A stretch of 20,608 nt of DNA from an uncultured Eubacteriales bacterium (GTDB taxonomy: Bacteria > Bacillota > Clostridia > Christensenellales > Aristaeellaceae). Of this stretch, positions 7,130 through 15,959 are shown in pieces. The stretch covers positions 1 through 20,608 of the forward strand of contig UQEF01000049.1 of assembly GCA_900540045.1 (NCBI GenBank), given 5' to 3'. Within the stretch, counting starts at the first letter, position 1. Every line of letters begins with the position of its first letter. A program made the position numbers and the translations under genes. Below the pieces are notes generated by a model. The model was not told where the DNA came from and searched no databases. It worked only from the letters and a program-made list of their open reading frames with translations.

Positions 7130-8477
7130 GCATCCGGACATCCACCTTGCGGAACAGCGCCAGGCACAGCGCCAGCGACACCGCCTCCGCCACGGGGAAG
7201 CACCACCATACGGCGTTGAGCCCGCCGAGCCGGCTCAGAATCCACGCTGCGGGCAACAGCACGATCAGCTGGCGGCACAGGCTCATCAACAGGCTGTAGA
7301 ATCCCTTGCCGATGGCCTGGAACACCGTGCTCAGCGTGATGCCGATTGCCGCCAGAATGAAGTGGCTGCTGATGATGCGCAGCGCTACCACACCCATGGC
7401 GGTCAGGTCGCTGGCGCCCTCGGCCTCAAACAGGCTCAGCAGTAGTTCGGGAATCAAAAGGAAGGCGGCCGTGCCCACCGCCATGATCACCACCGCCAGC
7501 TTCACCGCTACGCGGATGGCGTCATACACGCGCTGGCGCAGGCGTGCGCCGTAGTTATAGCCCACGATGGCCACCAGCCCGTTGCTCAGGCCGAAAACAG
7601 GCATGAACACGAAGGACTGGAGCTTGAAGTATACGCCCAGCACGCTGACGGCGGTGTTGCCGTAGGCGATGAGGATCAGGTTCATCAATACGTTCATGAA
7701 CGAACTGATGGACTGCATGATAATGCTGGGGAAGCCAACGGCCAGAATGCTCCTGAATACGGAGGCTTCAGGCCGGAACCCACGCCAGACCACCTTGAGC
7801 TCGTGGTTCTTCAGCTGGTTGAGCACAAAGCCCAGCAGCATGCCGCCGATCTGACCGATCACCGTGGCCGCCGCCGCGCCCGCCACGCCCATCTGCGGCG
7901 TGCCCAGCAGGCCGAAGATCATGATCGGGTCCAGAATGATGTTGATGACCGCGCCGGTCAGCTGCGTGGTCATCGACAGCATGGTGTTGCCCGTGGCCTG
8001 CATCATCCGCTCAAAGGAAATGGACAGGAACAGGCCAAAGCTGAACACCGTCACAATGCGCAGATAGTCGCCCGCCATCTGCTGCAATTCCGGGTCCGGC
8101 GTAAATACATGGAAGAAACTGTGCGACCCCAGCAGGCCGAACAGCAGGAACACAACGAATCCGCACAGCTCCAGCAGCATGCCGCAGCGGGCCGCTTCGC
8201 GCGCCTCTTCGACCCGCTTCTGCCCCAGCTTGCGGCTGATCAGGCTGTTGATGCCCACGCCCAAGCCCGTAGAGACGGCGATCATGAGCAGCTGGACGGG
8301 AAAGGCCAACGATACGGCGGTGAGAGCATTCGAGCTGTAGCGCGCCACAAAGATGCCGTCCACGATGTTGTAGAGGGCCTGCACCAGCATACTTACCATG
8401 ATGGGGACGGACACCTTGGGTACCAGCCGCCCCATGGGCATGGTCCCGAGCATTTTTGAACGTTCCTGCTGTTCCAT
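7101..8477 (-). CDS. MATE-family multidrug efflux transporter
   Basis: A 458-residue membrane protein with twelve likely transmembrane segments. The opening (GRLVPKVSVPIMVSMLVQALYN, then IVDGIFVARY and LTAVSLAFPVQLL) is diagnostic of bacterial MATE exporters of the NorM/MepA/DinF group. These use a sodium or proton gradient to expel organic cations and drugs. The two halves show the usual internal similarity (the second begins near VYFKLQSFVFMPVFGLSNG). Its start at 8477 has AAGGAG eight bases upstream and its own promoter near 8566-8594. It converges on the AraC gene with overlapping 3' ends and no visible terminator between them. Substrate is unknown. There is no neighbouring regulator on the same strand. 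Confidence 0.92.
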   Translation of the reverse strand: MEQQERSKMLGTMPMGRLVPKVSVPIMVSMLVQALYNIVDGIFVARYSSNALTAVSLAFPVQLLMIAVSTGLGVGINSLISRKLGQKRVEEAREAARCGMLLELCGFVVFLLFGLLGSHSFFHVFTPDPELQQMAGDYLRIVTVFSFGLFLSISFERMMQATGNTMLSMTTQLTGAVINIILDPIMIFGLLGTPQMGVAGAAAATVIGQIGGMLLGFVLNQLKNHELKVVWRGFRPEASVFRSILAVGFPSIIMQSISSFMNVLMNLILIAYGNTAVSVLGVYFKLQSFVFMPVFGLSNGLVAIVGYNYGARLRQRVYDAIRVAVKLAVVIMAVGTAAFLLIPELLLSLFEAEGASDLTAMGVVALRIISSHFILAAIGITLSTVFQAIGKGFYSLLMSLCRQLIVLLPAAWILSRLGGLNAVWWCFPVAEAVSLALCLALFRKVDVRMLRPLGQEEA

Positions 8478-8565
8478 GACGTTTCTCCTTAAGCGCTAGG
8501 TTTCTTTTTTTTATAAGGTAACGAACAGTGAAAGACGGCCCCTGCACGGGAACCGGCAATCTAAT

Positions 8566-8594
8566 ATGATAGCGGGAAAACCCGTGTCCGTCAA
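8566..8594 (-). promoter_or_regulatory. Promoter of the MATE gene
   Basis: On the minus strand TTGACG (8594-8589), 17 bases and TATCAT (8571-8566) fit a vegetative promoter, giving a leader of roughly 80 bases. The spacer contains the inverted repeat CGGG-TTTT-CCCG, which could be a repressor site. Confidence 0.7.
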
Positions 8595-8641
8595 GGCTTT
8601 TTTTCCGTTTCTCCGGTGCCGGGGAGCGGGCGGGGGGCAGG

Positions 8642-8671
8642 TTGACTGTGCGGCGCAGCCCTTGCTAAAAT
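8642..8671 (+). promoter_or_regulatory. Candidate promoter upstream of the repeat pair
   Basis: TTGACT (8642-8647), an 18-base spacer and TAAAAT (8666-8671), preceded by TGC as in extended -10 elements, could start transcription near 8678. The RNA would begin just before the first direct-repeat copy and read toward ppk. Confidence 0.4.
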
Positions 8672-8685
8672 CAGGGAACGACCGG

Positions 8686-8730
8686 GGATCAACGGTGCGC
8701 AGGGCGAAGCGGGATAGATGCTTTCGCGCC
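8686..8730 (+). repeat. Direct repeat copy 1 plus hairpin
   Basis: The unit GGATCAAC-GGTGCGCAGG occupies 8686-8703. It is flanked by a short stem ACCG/CGGT (8681-8684 with 8693-8696) that places ATCAA in the loop. It runs directly into a second stem, GGGCGAAGC (8702-8710) pairing with GCTTTCGCGCC (8720-8730) with two bulged bases. Confidence 0.55.
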
Positions 8731-8756
8731 GGGGGCAGCAGGCATAAAGACCCGCC

Positions 8757-8792
8757 GGATCAACCCGGTGCGCAGGCCGCGGCAGCCGCGGC
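8757..8792 (+). repeat. Direct repeat copy 2 plus hairpin
   Basis: Positions 8757-8776 match copy 1 (8686-8703) at all 18 of its bases, with two extra C residues in the middle. A CCGG/CCGG stem (8755-8758 with 8765-8768) again leaves ATCAAC in the loop. The copy runs into a perfect stem GCCGCGG-CAG-CCGCGGC (8776-8792). The same arrangement in both copies suggests a repeated RNA module rather than chance. Confidence 0.55.
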
Positions 8793-8826
8793 GAGGCGCG
8801 CGCCGCGACCGGTCCGTGCCTGTCTC

Positions 8827-8840
8827 AGGCATGCATGCCT
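8827..8840. promoter_or_regulatory. Perfect 14-bp palindrome
   Basis: AGGCATGCATGCCT is identical to its reverse complement and lies about 50 bp upstream of the -35 box of the ppk promoter. It is a plausible dimeric regulator site, but no regulator can be named. Confidence 0.35.
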
Positions 8841-8891
8841 TTCCGGTGGCGGATAGGAACGAAGAGAAAGCAGTGCGATGAGCGTCAAGCG

Positions 8892-8921
8892 TAGACAGCC
8901 GCTTCTTTGATGTGCTATAAT
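8892..8921 (+). promoter_or_regulatory. Promoter of ppk1
   Basis: TAGACA (8892-8897), an 18-base spacer and TGC-TATAAT (8913-8921) form an extended -10 promoter. The expected transcription start near 8928 rules out the ATG at 8920 as translation start of ppk1. Confidence 0.7.
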
Positions 8922-8964
8922 GATAGATGACAGATTTGCAAGGGGCATGGAAGGACGGGGAAAT

Positions 8965-11040
8965 ATGGGTACGGCGCACAAACGCAAAGCAGAGCGGCAC
9001 GCCATCGAGAACCGCGAATTGAGTTGGCTTGCGTTTAACCGGAGAGTACAGGAAGAAGCGGACAATCCCGACAATCCGCTTCTGGAGCGCGCCAAGTTTC
9101 TCGCCATCGTCACCTCCAACCTGGATGAGTTCGTTCAGGTGCGCTATCAGCGCATCTACCAGGCCGCGCAGGTGGGAAAGAAGTTCGGCGGCGTTGGCGG
9201 GCGTGCGCTCTACCGCCGCGTCAACCGTGAGCTTCTGCATCAGAACAACGCCCAGTACCTGCTCTATGAGGGCATCCGCAGCGAGCTCTATTTGCAGGGC
9301 GTGAAGCTCTATCCCACCTTTTCGCTGGACGAGGATCATATCCGGCGCGAAAAAGCGCTGTTTGAAAAGGAAATACGGCCCTTTCTGAAGGTGGAGCCGC
9401 TCCAGGGCAGCCGTCCCCGCCAGAAGCAGCTCTACCTGCTGGTCAAGCTTACGCGCTCCCGGCATAAGGGGGGGGCGTTCTGTCTGGTGGGGCTGCCCAC
9501 GGCGCTGCCCCGGCTGTTTGACCTGTCCAAGGCCAAGGAGGAGCAGTGCCTCATCCGCGTGGAGGATGTGGTCAAGCATTACCTGCACCGTCTGTTTCCC
9601 AAGGATCAGGTGGAGCATGTGGCGGTGTTCCGCATCATTCGCAACCAGAATTTCCCCGTCGAAGAGCGCACGGGGGACGATATTGTGCCAGCTGTGCGCG
9701 AGATGCTCGCCCATCGACTGGGGGGCGAGGTGATGCGTCTGGAGGCCGAGGAGCGCATGAGCGAGGAGATGCTCACGCTTCTGATGCGGCAGTTCGGGCT
9801 GGAGCGTGAGCGGCGCTACCGCGTCACGGGGCCGCTGGATTTGAATAGAATGCTGATGAACCTCTACGCGCTGGTCAAGCGGCCCGGGCTGAAGTATCCG
9901 CCGGCCCAGCCTGTGGAGGTGGCCCCCCTGATGGGGCAGGACGCGTTTGAGCAGATCGACCGGCGGGACTGGCTGCTCTACCATCCCTACCACAGCTTTG
10001 CTCCGGTGGTGCATCTGATGAAGCTGGCCGCGCAGGACCCGACGGTCCGCGCCATCCGTCAGACGCTCTACCGCGTCAGCGGCAACAGCCCCATCGTGGC
10101 GGCGCTGGCCCAGGCCGCCGAAAACGGCAAGGAGGTGCAGGTGCTCTTCGAGGCGCATGCGCGCTTTGACGAGGAAAACAACCTTTACTGGGGCGAGCGG
10201 CTCGCGCGCGCGGGCTGCCGCGTGATGTACGGCCTGCCGGGCCTCAAGACGCACAGCAAGATCACCCTGTTTGAACGCGAGGTGGACGGACAGACGCGCC
10301 GCGAGGTGCACCTGGGCACCGGCAACTACCATGACGGCACCGCGCGGCTGTATACCGACTTTGGCCTGCTCACCGCGGACCCGACGCTCACCTCCGACGC
10401 GGCCGCCTTTTTCCGGGGGCTGGAGAGCGGCGGAGCGGAGGCGCTGGAGGAACTGGTCACCGCGCCCGATCAGCTCGCACCCACATTGCTGGACCTGATC
10501 GAGCGCGAGCGCGGGCATGCCCTGGCCGGACGCGGCGCACGCATCGTGGCGAAGATGAATTCCCTTTCGGACAAGGCGATCATCAGGGCGCTGCTCAATG
10601 CCGGACGCGCGGGCGTGGAAATCGACCTGATCGTGCGCGGCATCTGCTGCGTGATCCCGGAAATCGAGGGCGTGAGCGACAACATTCACGTGCGCTCCAT
10701 CGTGGGACGCAACCTGGAGCACGCCAGGGCTTTCGTGTTTGAAAACGGCGGCCAGCGCGAGGTATACCTGTCCTCGGCGGACTGGATGCCGCGCAATCTC
10801 TACCGCCGGGTGGAATTGATGTTCCCCGTCAAGGACGTGGCGCTGGCCCGCGCGGTGGAACACGTGCTCTACCTGCAATGGAACGATACCGAAAAGGCCC
10901 GCAGGCGGCTGGCGGACGGCGCGTATCTGCTCTCGCCCCGCCATGCCGGCGGCCTCAACGCCCAGGAAACGCTGCTCAGGGACGTGGAAGGCGTGTTTGC
11001 GGGCCGGTATGCGCAACGGGCGCCGGGGACGCGGGTGTAG
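8965..11040 (+). CDS. ppk1: Polyphosphate kinase 1
   Basis: A 691-residue enzyme that reversibly builds inorganic polyphosphate from the terminal phosphate of ATP. The N-terminal domain opens with [18 protein letters not shown], followed by [11 protein letters not shown], hallmarks of PPK1. The autophosphorylated histidine is probably H430 in [14 protein letters not shown], and the second catalytic histidine H586 in [15 protein letters not shown], matching H435 and H592 of the E. coli enzyme. [20 protein letters not shown] is also a family signature. Length matches the usual 690-720. Start 8965 is chosen because AAGGACGGGG stands about eight bases upstream and a promoter overlaps the earlier ATG at 8920. 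The ATG at 8947 has poor spacing. No exopolyphosphatase gene neighbours it. It stands alone between MATE and cysE, with its own promoter. Confidence 0.95.
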   Translation: MGTAHKRKAERHAIENRELSWLAFNRRVQEEADNPDNPLLERAKFLAIVTSNLDEFVQVRYQRIYQAAQVGKKFGGVGGRALYRRVNRELLHQNNAQYLLYEGIRSELYLQGVKLYPTFSLDEDHIRREKALFEKEIRPFLKVEPLQGSRPRQKQLYLLVKLTRSRHKGGAFCLVGLPTALPRLFDLSKAKEEQCLIRVEDVVKHYLHRLFPKDQVEHVAVFRIIRNQNFPVEERTGDDIVPAVREMLAHRLGGEVMRLEAEERMSEEMLTLLMRQFGLERERRYRVTGPLDLNRMLMNLYALVKRPGLKYPPAQPVEVAPLMGQDAFEQIDRRDWLLYHPYHSFAPVVHLMKLAAQDPTVRAIRQTLYRVSGNSPIVAALAQAAENGKEVQVLFEAHARFDEENNLYWGERLARAGCRVMYGLPGLKTHSKITLFEREVDGQTRREVHLGTGNYHDGTARLYTDFGLLTADPTLTSDAAAFFRGLESGGAEALEELVTAPDQLAPTLLDLIERERGHALAGRGARIVAKMNSLSDKAIIRALLNAGRAGVEIDLIVRGICCVIPEIEGVSDNIHVRSIVGRNLEHARAFVFENGGQREVYLSSADWMPRNLYRRVELMFPVKDVALARAVEHVLYLQWNDTEKARRRLADGAYLLSPRHAGGLNAQETLLRDVEGVFAGRYAQRAPGTRV

Positions 11041-11249
11041 GGCGCACGCCGCAGCGCGCCTCCCGCCCCGGGAGATCGACAGGATGTGCCCCCCCTGTGA
11101 CCGCAGCGCGTCGGGGGAAACGGCCCGGGCCTGTGAATCCTCCTTGCGTGCCGCCGGATTCGAATTCCGGGTGGAGGGCGGGACCCTTCCGGCTCCCCAG
11201 GAGGGTGAATAGTCTGAATCGTAGGCATATGCCGGGAAGGACGGAACGG
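11041..11249 (+). other. ppk1-cysE intergenic region
   Basis: This 209-bp gap holds a stem CTCCCG-CCC-CGGGAG (11060-11074) shortly after the ppk1 stop, which could end ppk1 transcription although it has no T run. A near-palindrome is centred on ATTCGAAT (11158-11165) with CCGG flanks. A strong AGGAGG (11199-11204) has no start codon at a normal distance. I see no clear promoter for cysE, so how cysE is expressed is uncertain. Confidence 0.4.
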
Positions 11250-11993
11250 ATGAGCGATTGGAAAACGTTGGTGCGCGAGGACCGCGAGGCGGTTTTGGCC
11301 CGCGACCCCGCCGCCAAGTCCATGGCGGAGGTGCGCCTGTGCTACCCCGGACTGGTGGCGCTGAAATCCCACCGGCGGGCGCACGCGCTCTATGAAAAGG
11401 GACATGTGCTGCTGGCCCGGTGGATCAGCCAGCGTGCCCGGCACCGCACGGGCATTGAGATTCATCCCGGCGCCACCATCGGCCGCCGGGTGTTCATCGA
11501 CCATGGCGACGGGGTGGTGATCGGCGAAACGACCATCATCGGCGACGATGTGACCATCTATCAGGGCGTCACGCTGGGCGGCACGGGCAAGGACACCGGC
11601 AAGCGCCACCCCACCATCCTCAACGGCGTGACCATCGGCGCGGGCGCCAAGGTGCTGGGCCCCATCACCATCGGCAACAACAGCAAGGTGGGCGCGGGCG
11701 CCATCGTCCTCAAGGACGTGCCGGACAACTGTACCGTGGTGGGCAACCCCGGCCGCATTGTGAAAAAGCAGCATCCCCAGCCCGCCGGCGAGGTGGACCT
11801 GGATCAGGTGAACCTGCCCGACCCCATGCTGGACCGCATGGAGGCGCTGGTCAAGCGCCTGACCGTGCTGGAAAGCTGCCTGGCGCGGCATGCGCGGCGG
11901 CTGGGCTGCGAGGGCTGCGACGCGGCCCCGGAGGATGCGCCCTGCCACGGGCGATGTACGGACGAAACCGAACCGGCCGACACAGCGCAATAA
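11250..11993 (+). CDS. cysE: Serine O-acetyltransferase
   Basis: A 247-residue enzyme of the short serine acetyltransferase class (CysE/EpsC-like). It acetylates L-serine with acetyl-CoA, the first committed step of cysteine synthesis. The left-handed beta-helix hexapeptide repeats run from about residue 70 to 165, with [11 protein letters not shown], the catalytic histidine H85 in [12 protein letters not shown], and [17 protein letters not shown] forming the acetyl-CoA loop. After residue 175 comes an extension with a likely helix ([20 protein letters not shown]) and a cysteine-rich tail containing C210, C220, C223, C232 and C236. The start at 11250 has AAGGA eight bases upstream. The ATG at 11229 has no ribosome site. 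It sits 13 bp before cysS, the pairing common in Bacillota. Function is confident and the tail's role is unknown. Confidence 0.93.
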   Translation: MSDWKTLVREDREAVLARDPAAKSMAEVRLCYPGLVALKSHRRAHALYEKGHVLLARWISQRARHRTGIEIHPGATIGRRVFIDHGDGVVIGETTIIGDDVTIYQGVTLGGTGKDTGKRHPTILNGVTIGAGAKVLGPITIGNNSKVGAGAIVLKDVPDNCTVVGNPGRIVKKQHPQPAGEVDLDQVNLPDPMLDRMEALVKRLTVLESCLARHARRLGCEGCDAAPEDAPCHGRCTDETEPADTAQ

Positions 11994-12006
11994 AGGAGCG
12001 AACAGC

Positions 12007-13407
<1,401 letters not shown>

Positions 13408-13411
13408 GGCC

Positions 13412-13765
13412 ATGCGCCGCATGCTGGGCTGGTGCGCGGCAGCCGCGCTGCTGGCGCTGGCGCTGGGGCTGACGGCGGCGCACCGGGCGCCCGCGCCCGG
13501 AAGCGGCGCGTTTGCGCTGGATGCGCCCTGCGGGCCGCGTCAAACGGCTCCGTCGCCCGTCCTGCCGCACGGTCCGGTGGCTGTCAATTCCGCGGACGCG
13601 GACGAGCTGGATACCCTGCCGGGCGTGGGCGAGGTCATCGCGCAGCGCATCATTGAGGAACGCGAGGAAAACGGCCCCTTTTACTACCCGGAAGATCTGA
13701 TGAATGTCAAGGGCATTGGCGAGAAGACGCTGGAAAAGCTGCTTTCGCACATCCGCCTGCCATAA
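13412..13765 (+). CDS. Small exported helix-hairpin-helix (ComEA-like) protein
   Basis: A 117-residue protein with an N-terminal membrane anchor or signal (basic MRR, then hydrophobic residues about 5-22), a proline-rich linker (about 25-55), and a C-terminal pair of helix-hairpin-helix motifs. These read TLPGVGEVIAQRI (68-80) and NVKGIGEKTLEKL (98-110). This is the DNA-binding domain of ComEA, the receptor used in natural DNA uptake, but the SLBB domain found in longer ComEA proteins is absent. It probably displays the domain outside the membrane. The start at 13412 has AAGGGAGG nested in the end of cysS; an ATG three codons later is an alternative. No comEC or other competence gene is visible, so a role in DNA uptake is only possible. 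It is followed by leuA after 12 bp. Confidence 0.8.
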   Translation: MRRMLGWCAAAALLALALGLTAAHRAPAPGSGAFALDAPCGPRQTAPSPVLPHGPVAVNSADADELDTLPGVGEVIAQRIIEEREENGPFYYPEDLMNVKGIGEKTLEKLLSHIRLP

Positions 13766-13777
13766 CGGAGGAAACGC

Positions 13778-15307
13778 ATGCGCGATACGGTACTGTTTCT
13801 GGATACCACGCTCAGGGACGGCGAGCAGACCCCCGGCGTGAGCTTTCATCTCAATGACAAGGTGGACTTTGCCCGCGCGCTGGAGACGCTGGGGGTGGAC
13901 ATGATCGAAGCCGGATTCGCCGGCGCCAGCCCCGGGGACTTTGAAGCCGTGCGCGCCGTGGCCCGCACGGTCAAAACCGGCGTGTGCTCTCTGGCGCGCT
14001 GCGTGGAGGCGGATATCCGCGCCGCCGCCGACGCGCTCAAAGGCGCCGCCAAACCCCGCATCCACGTCTTTATCGCCACCAGCCCCCTGCACCGCGCCGC
14101 CAAGCTGAACATGACCCGCGAGCAGGTGCTGGACGCGGCCGTGCGCAGCGTGCGCCTGGCCCGCTCACTGTGTGCGGACGTGGAGTTCAGCTGCGAGGAC
14201 GCCACCCGCACCGAGCCGGACTTCCTCTATCAGGTATGCGCGGCGGCGGTGGAGGCGGGAGCGACCACCATCAACATCCCCGACACCGTGGGCTATGCCA
14301 CCGTGGATGAATACGGCGGCCTGATCGACGCCGTCTGCCGCGAGGTGGCGGGGGAGCGCGACATCGTGATCTCCACTCACTGCCATAACGACCTGGGTCT
14401 GGCCACCGCCACCACGCTGGAGGCCATCCGCCGGGGCGCGCGGCAGGTGGAATGCACCATCAACGGCCTGGGCGAGCGCGCGGGCAACGCCTCGCTGGAC
14501 GAGATCGTGATGGGCCTGCGCACCCGCCGGGATATCTACGGCCTGAAGGACAACCTCAACATCCGCGAGCTCTACCGCCTGAGCCGCCTGGCCGCGGGCC
14601 TCAGCGGCATGGAGATTCCGCCCAACAAGGCCGTGGTGGGCGCCAACGCCTTCGTGCACCAGAGCGGCATCCATCAGCACGGCGTGCTGCGTGAGCGCGC
14701 CACCTACGAAATCATGAAGCCCGAGGAGCTGGGCATTCCGCAGGGCGGGGTGGTGCTGGGCAAGCTCAGCGGCCGTCACGCGCTGCGCGAGCATGCGCAG
14801 GAACTGGGCTTTGAGCTGACCGAACGCGAGCTGGACCGCGCCTTTGAAAAATTCAAGGAGCTGGCCGACCGCAAGAAGGACATCACCGAGCGGGATGTCA
14901 TGGCCATCTGCCGCGAGCAGATGCATGGCTCGCATGGCATGTACCGCATCCATTCCTTCCAGATCTTCAGCGGCAACCGCATGACCGCGACGGCCACCGT
15001 CAGCCTTCAGCGGGGCGCGGACGTGATCACCCGCGCGGACTGCGGCGACGGTCCGGTTGAGGCGTGCTTCCATGCCGTGGACCAGATTACCGGCTTCAAA
15101 TGCAAGCTGGAAAGCTATCAGCTCCGCGCCGTCACCGAGGGCGAGGACGCGCTGGGCGAGGTCACCGTGCGCGTGAGCAACGAGGGCATAACCATGCTGG
15201 GCAAGGGCGTATCCACCGATATCATCGAGGCCAGCTGCCTGGCCTACCTCAACGCCGCCAACCGCGTCATCGAGGCGCGCCAGGAGCGGGAAAAGGCCCA
15301 TCAGTAA
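13778..15307 (+). CDS. leuA: 2-isopropylmalate synthase
   Basis: A 509-residue enzyme that condenses acetyl-CoA with 2-ketoisovalerate, the first step of leucine synthesis. The TIM-barrel domain begins with DTTLRDGEQTPG (9-20), carrying catalytic R13 and metal ligand D14, and continues with MIEAGFAGASPGDFEAV, typical of LeuA. Further metal ligands are H201 and H203 in STHCHNDLGLA and N237 in ERAGNAS. The C-terminal regulatory domain has CGDGPVEACFHAVDQITG and GKGVSTDIIEASCLAYLNAANR, as in leucine-inhibited enzymes, which argues against homocitrate or citramalate synthase. The start at 13778 has GGAGG seven bases upstream. No leader peptide or attenuator is visible, and none of leuB, leuC or leuD is in the window. 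Transcription may continue into the glycan genes 19 bp downstream. Confidence 0.92.
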   Translation: MRDTVLFLDTTLRDGEQTPGVSFHLNDKVDFARALETLGVDMIEAGFAGASPGDFEAVRAVARTVKTGVCSLARCVEADIRAAADALKGAAKPRIHVFIATSPLHRAAKLNMTREQVLDAAVRSVRLARSLCADVEFSCEDATRTEPDFLYQVCAAAVEAGATTINIPDTVGYATVDEYGGLIDAVCREVAGERDIVISTHCHNDLGLATATTLEAIRRGARQVECTINGLGERAGNASLDEIVMGLRTRRDIYGLKDNLNIRELYRLSRLAAGLSGMEIPPNKAVVGANAFVHQSGIHQHGVLRERATYEIMKPEELGIPQGGVVLGKLSGRHALREHAQELGFELTERELDRAFEKFKELADRKKDITERDVMAICREQMHGSHGMYRIHSFQIFSGNRMTATATVSLQRGADVITRADCGDGPVEACFHAVDQITGFKCKLESYQLRAVTEGEDALGEVTVRVSNEGITMLGKGVSTDIIEASCLAYLNAANRVIEARQEREKAHQ

Positions 15308-15326
15308 GAAACGGGAGTTTGAACCG

Positions 15327-15959
15327 ATGTACGAACGATATATCAAGCGCGCTCTGGACGTGGTTCTTTCGGCCGTCGGCCTGGTGGCGCTCAGCCCGCT
15401 GCTTGCGCTGATCGCCCTGGCCATCCGCCTGGACAGCCCCGGCCCCGCGGTGTTTCATCAGAAGCGCTTCGGCAAGGACCGCAAGCTGTTTGAAATCTAC
15501 AAGTTCCGCACCATGCGTGTGGACGCGCCCCGCGACGTGCCCACCAACGACCTGCGCGGCTCCAAAGGGTACATCACCCGCGTGGGGCGCATTTTGCGCA
15601 TGACCAGCCTGGACGAGCTGCCTCAGCTTTGGAACATCCTGAAGGGCGATATGTCGCTCATCGGCCCCCGGCCCGCGCTGTGGAATCAGGAGGACCTGAT
15701 GGCCTGGCGCGACCGCTTCGGGGCCAGCCACATCCGGCCCGGCCTGAGCGGCTGGGCGCAGGTCAACGGCCGGGATTACCTCAGCCGCGATCTGGAGAAA
15801 AAGGCACGCCGGGACGCCGAATATGCGCATAACGTCAGCTTTGCCTTCGACCTCAAGTGCTTTTTGCTGACGCTCGTCAAGGTCGTCAACCGCCAGGGCA
15901 TCGCCGAGGGGCGCGAGGGGAAAAGCTATCCCATTGGCGGCAGGGAGGACAAGCCATGA
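15327..15959 (+). CDS. Initiating phosphoglycosyl transferase (PglC/WcaJ-core sugar transferase)
   Basis: A 210-residue monotopic phosphoglycosyl transferase. It moves a sugar-1-phosphate from a UDP-sugar onto undecaprenyl phosphate, the step that starts a surface glycan. The N-terminal re-entrant helix is residues about 9-33 and contains the Ser-Pro pair (23-24) conserved in PglC. The catalytic Asp-Glu dyad is D96-E97 in TSLDELPQLWNILKGDMS, followed by the PRP motif (114-116) and RPGLSGWAQVNGRD. KRFGKDRKLFEIYKFRTM is also diagnostic. The size is that of the short PglC-like form, without the extra N-terminal spans of WbaP or WcaJ. The start at 15327 has GGGAG upstream. It overlaps the next gene by ATGA. 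Which sugar it transfers is not evident; the following epimerase may supply it. Confidence 0.92.
   Translation: MYERYIKRALDVVLSAVGLVALSPLLALIALAIRLDSPGPAVFHQKRFGKDRKLFEIYKFRTMRVDAPRDVPTNDLRGSKGYITRVGRILRMTSLDELPQLWNILKGDMSLIGPRPALWNQEDLMAWRDRFGASHIRPGLSGWAQVNGRDYLSRDLEKKARRDAEYAHNVSFAFDLKCFLLTLVKVVNRQGIAEGREGKSYPIGGREDKP

Larger units (their letters stand above)
8595..8915 (+). other. Gene-free stretch with repeats and hairpins upstream of ppk
   Basis: No coding gene can be supported here. The open frames lack ribosome sites and have arginine- and alanine-rich, low-complexity translations. The stretch instead holds a possible promoter (8642-8671), two copies of an imperfect direct repeat each followed by a hairpin (8686-8792), a GC-rich tract, and a perfect 14-bp palindrome (8827-8840). 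It may encode a structured RNA or act as a control region for ppk. Confidence 0.5.

Noticed and set aside
8566..8856. Plus-strand open frame of 96 codons between MATE and ppk1
   Set aside because: No ribosome-binding site. It starts inside the MATE promoter, and its translation is arginine-, alanine- and glycine-rich as expected of random GC-rich DNA. It overlaps the repeat and hairpin region.
8689..11016. Very long minus-strand open frame opposite ppk1
   Set aside because: It is histidine-, glutamine-, leucine- and arginine-rich and exactly antisense to a well-supported gene. Such frames arise from the codon bias of GC-rich genes.
11175..11187. T-box-like string AGGGCGGGACC ahead of cysE-cysS, suggesting a cysteine T-box riboswitch
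   Set aside because: It differs from the AGGGTGGNACC consensus exactly in the TGGN bulge that pairs with the tRNA end (CGGG instead of TGGA for tRNA-Cys). No AGTA box, specifier loop or following terminator with a T run could be found.
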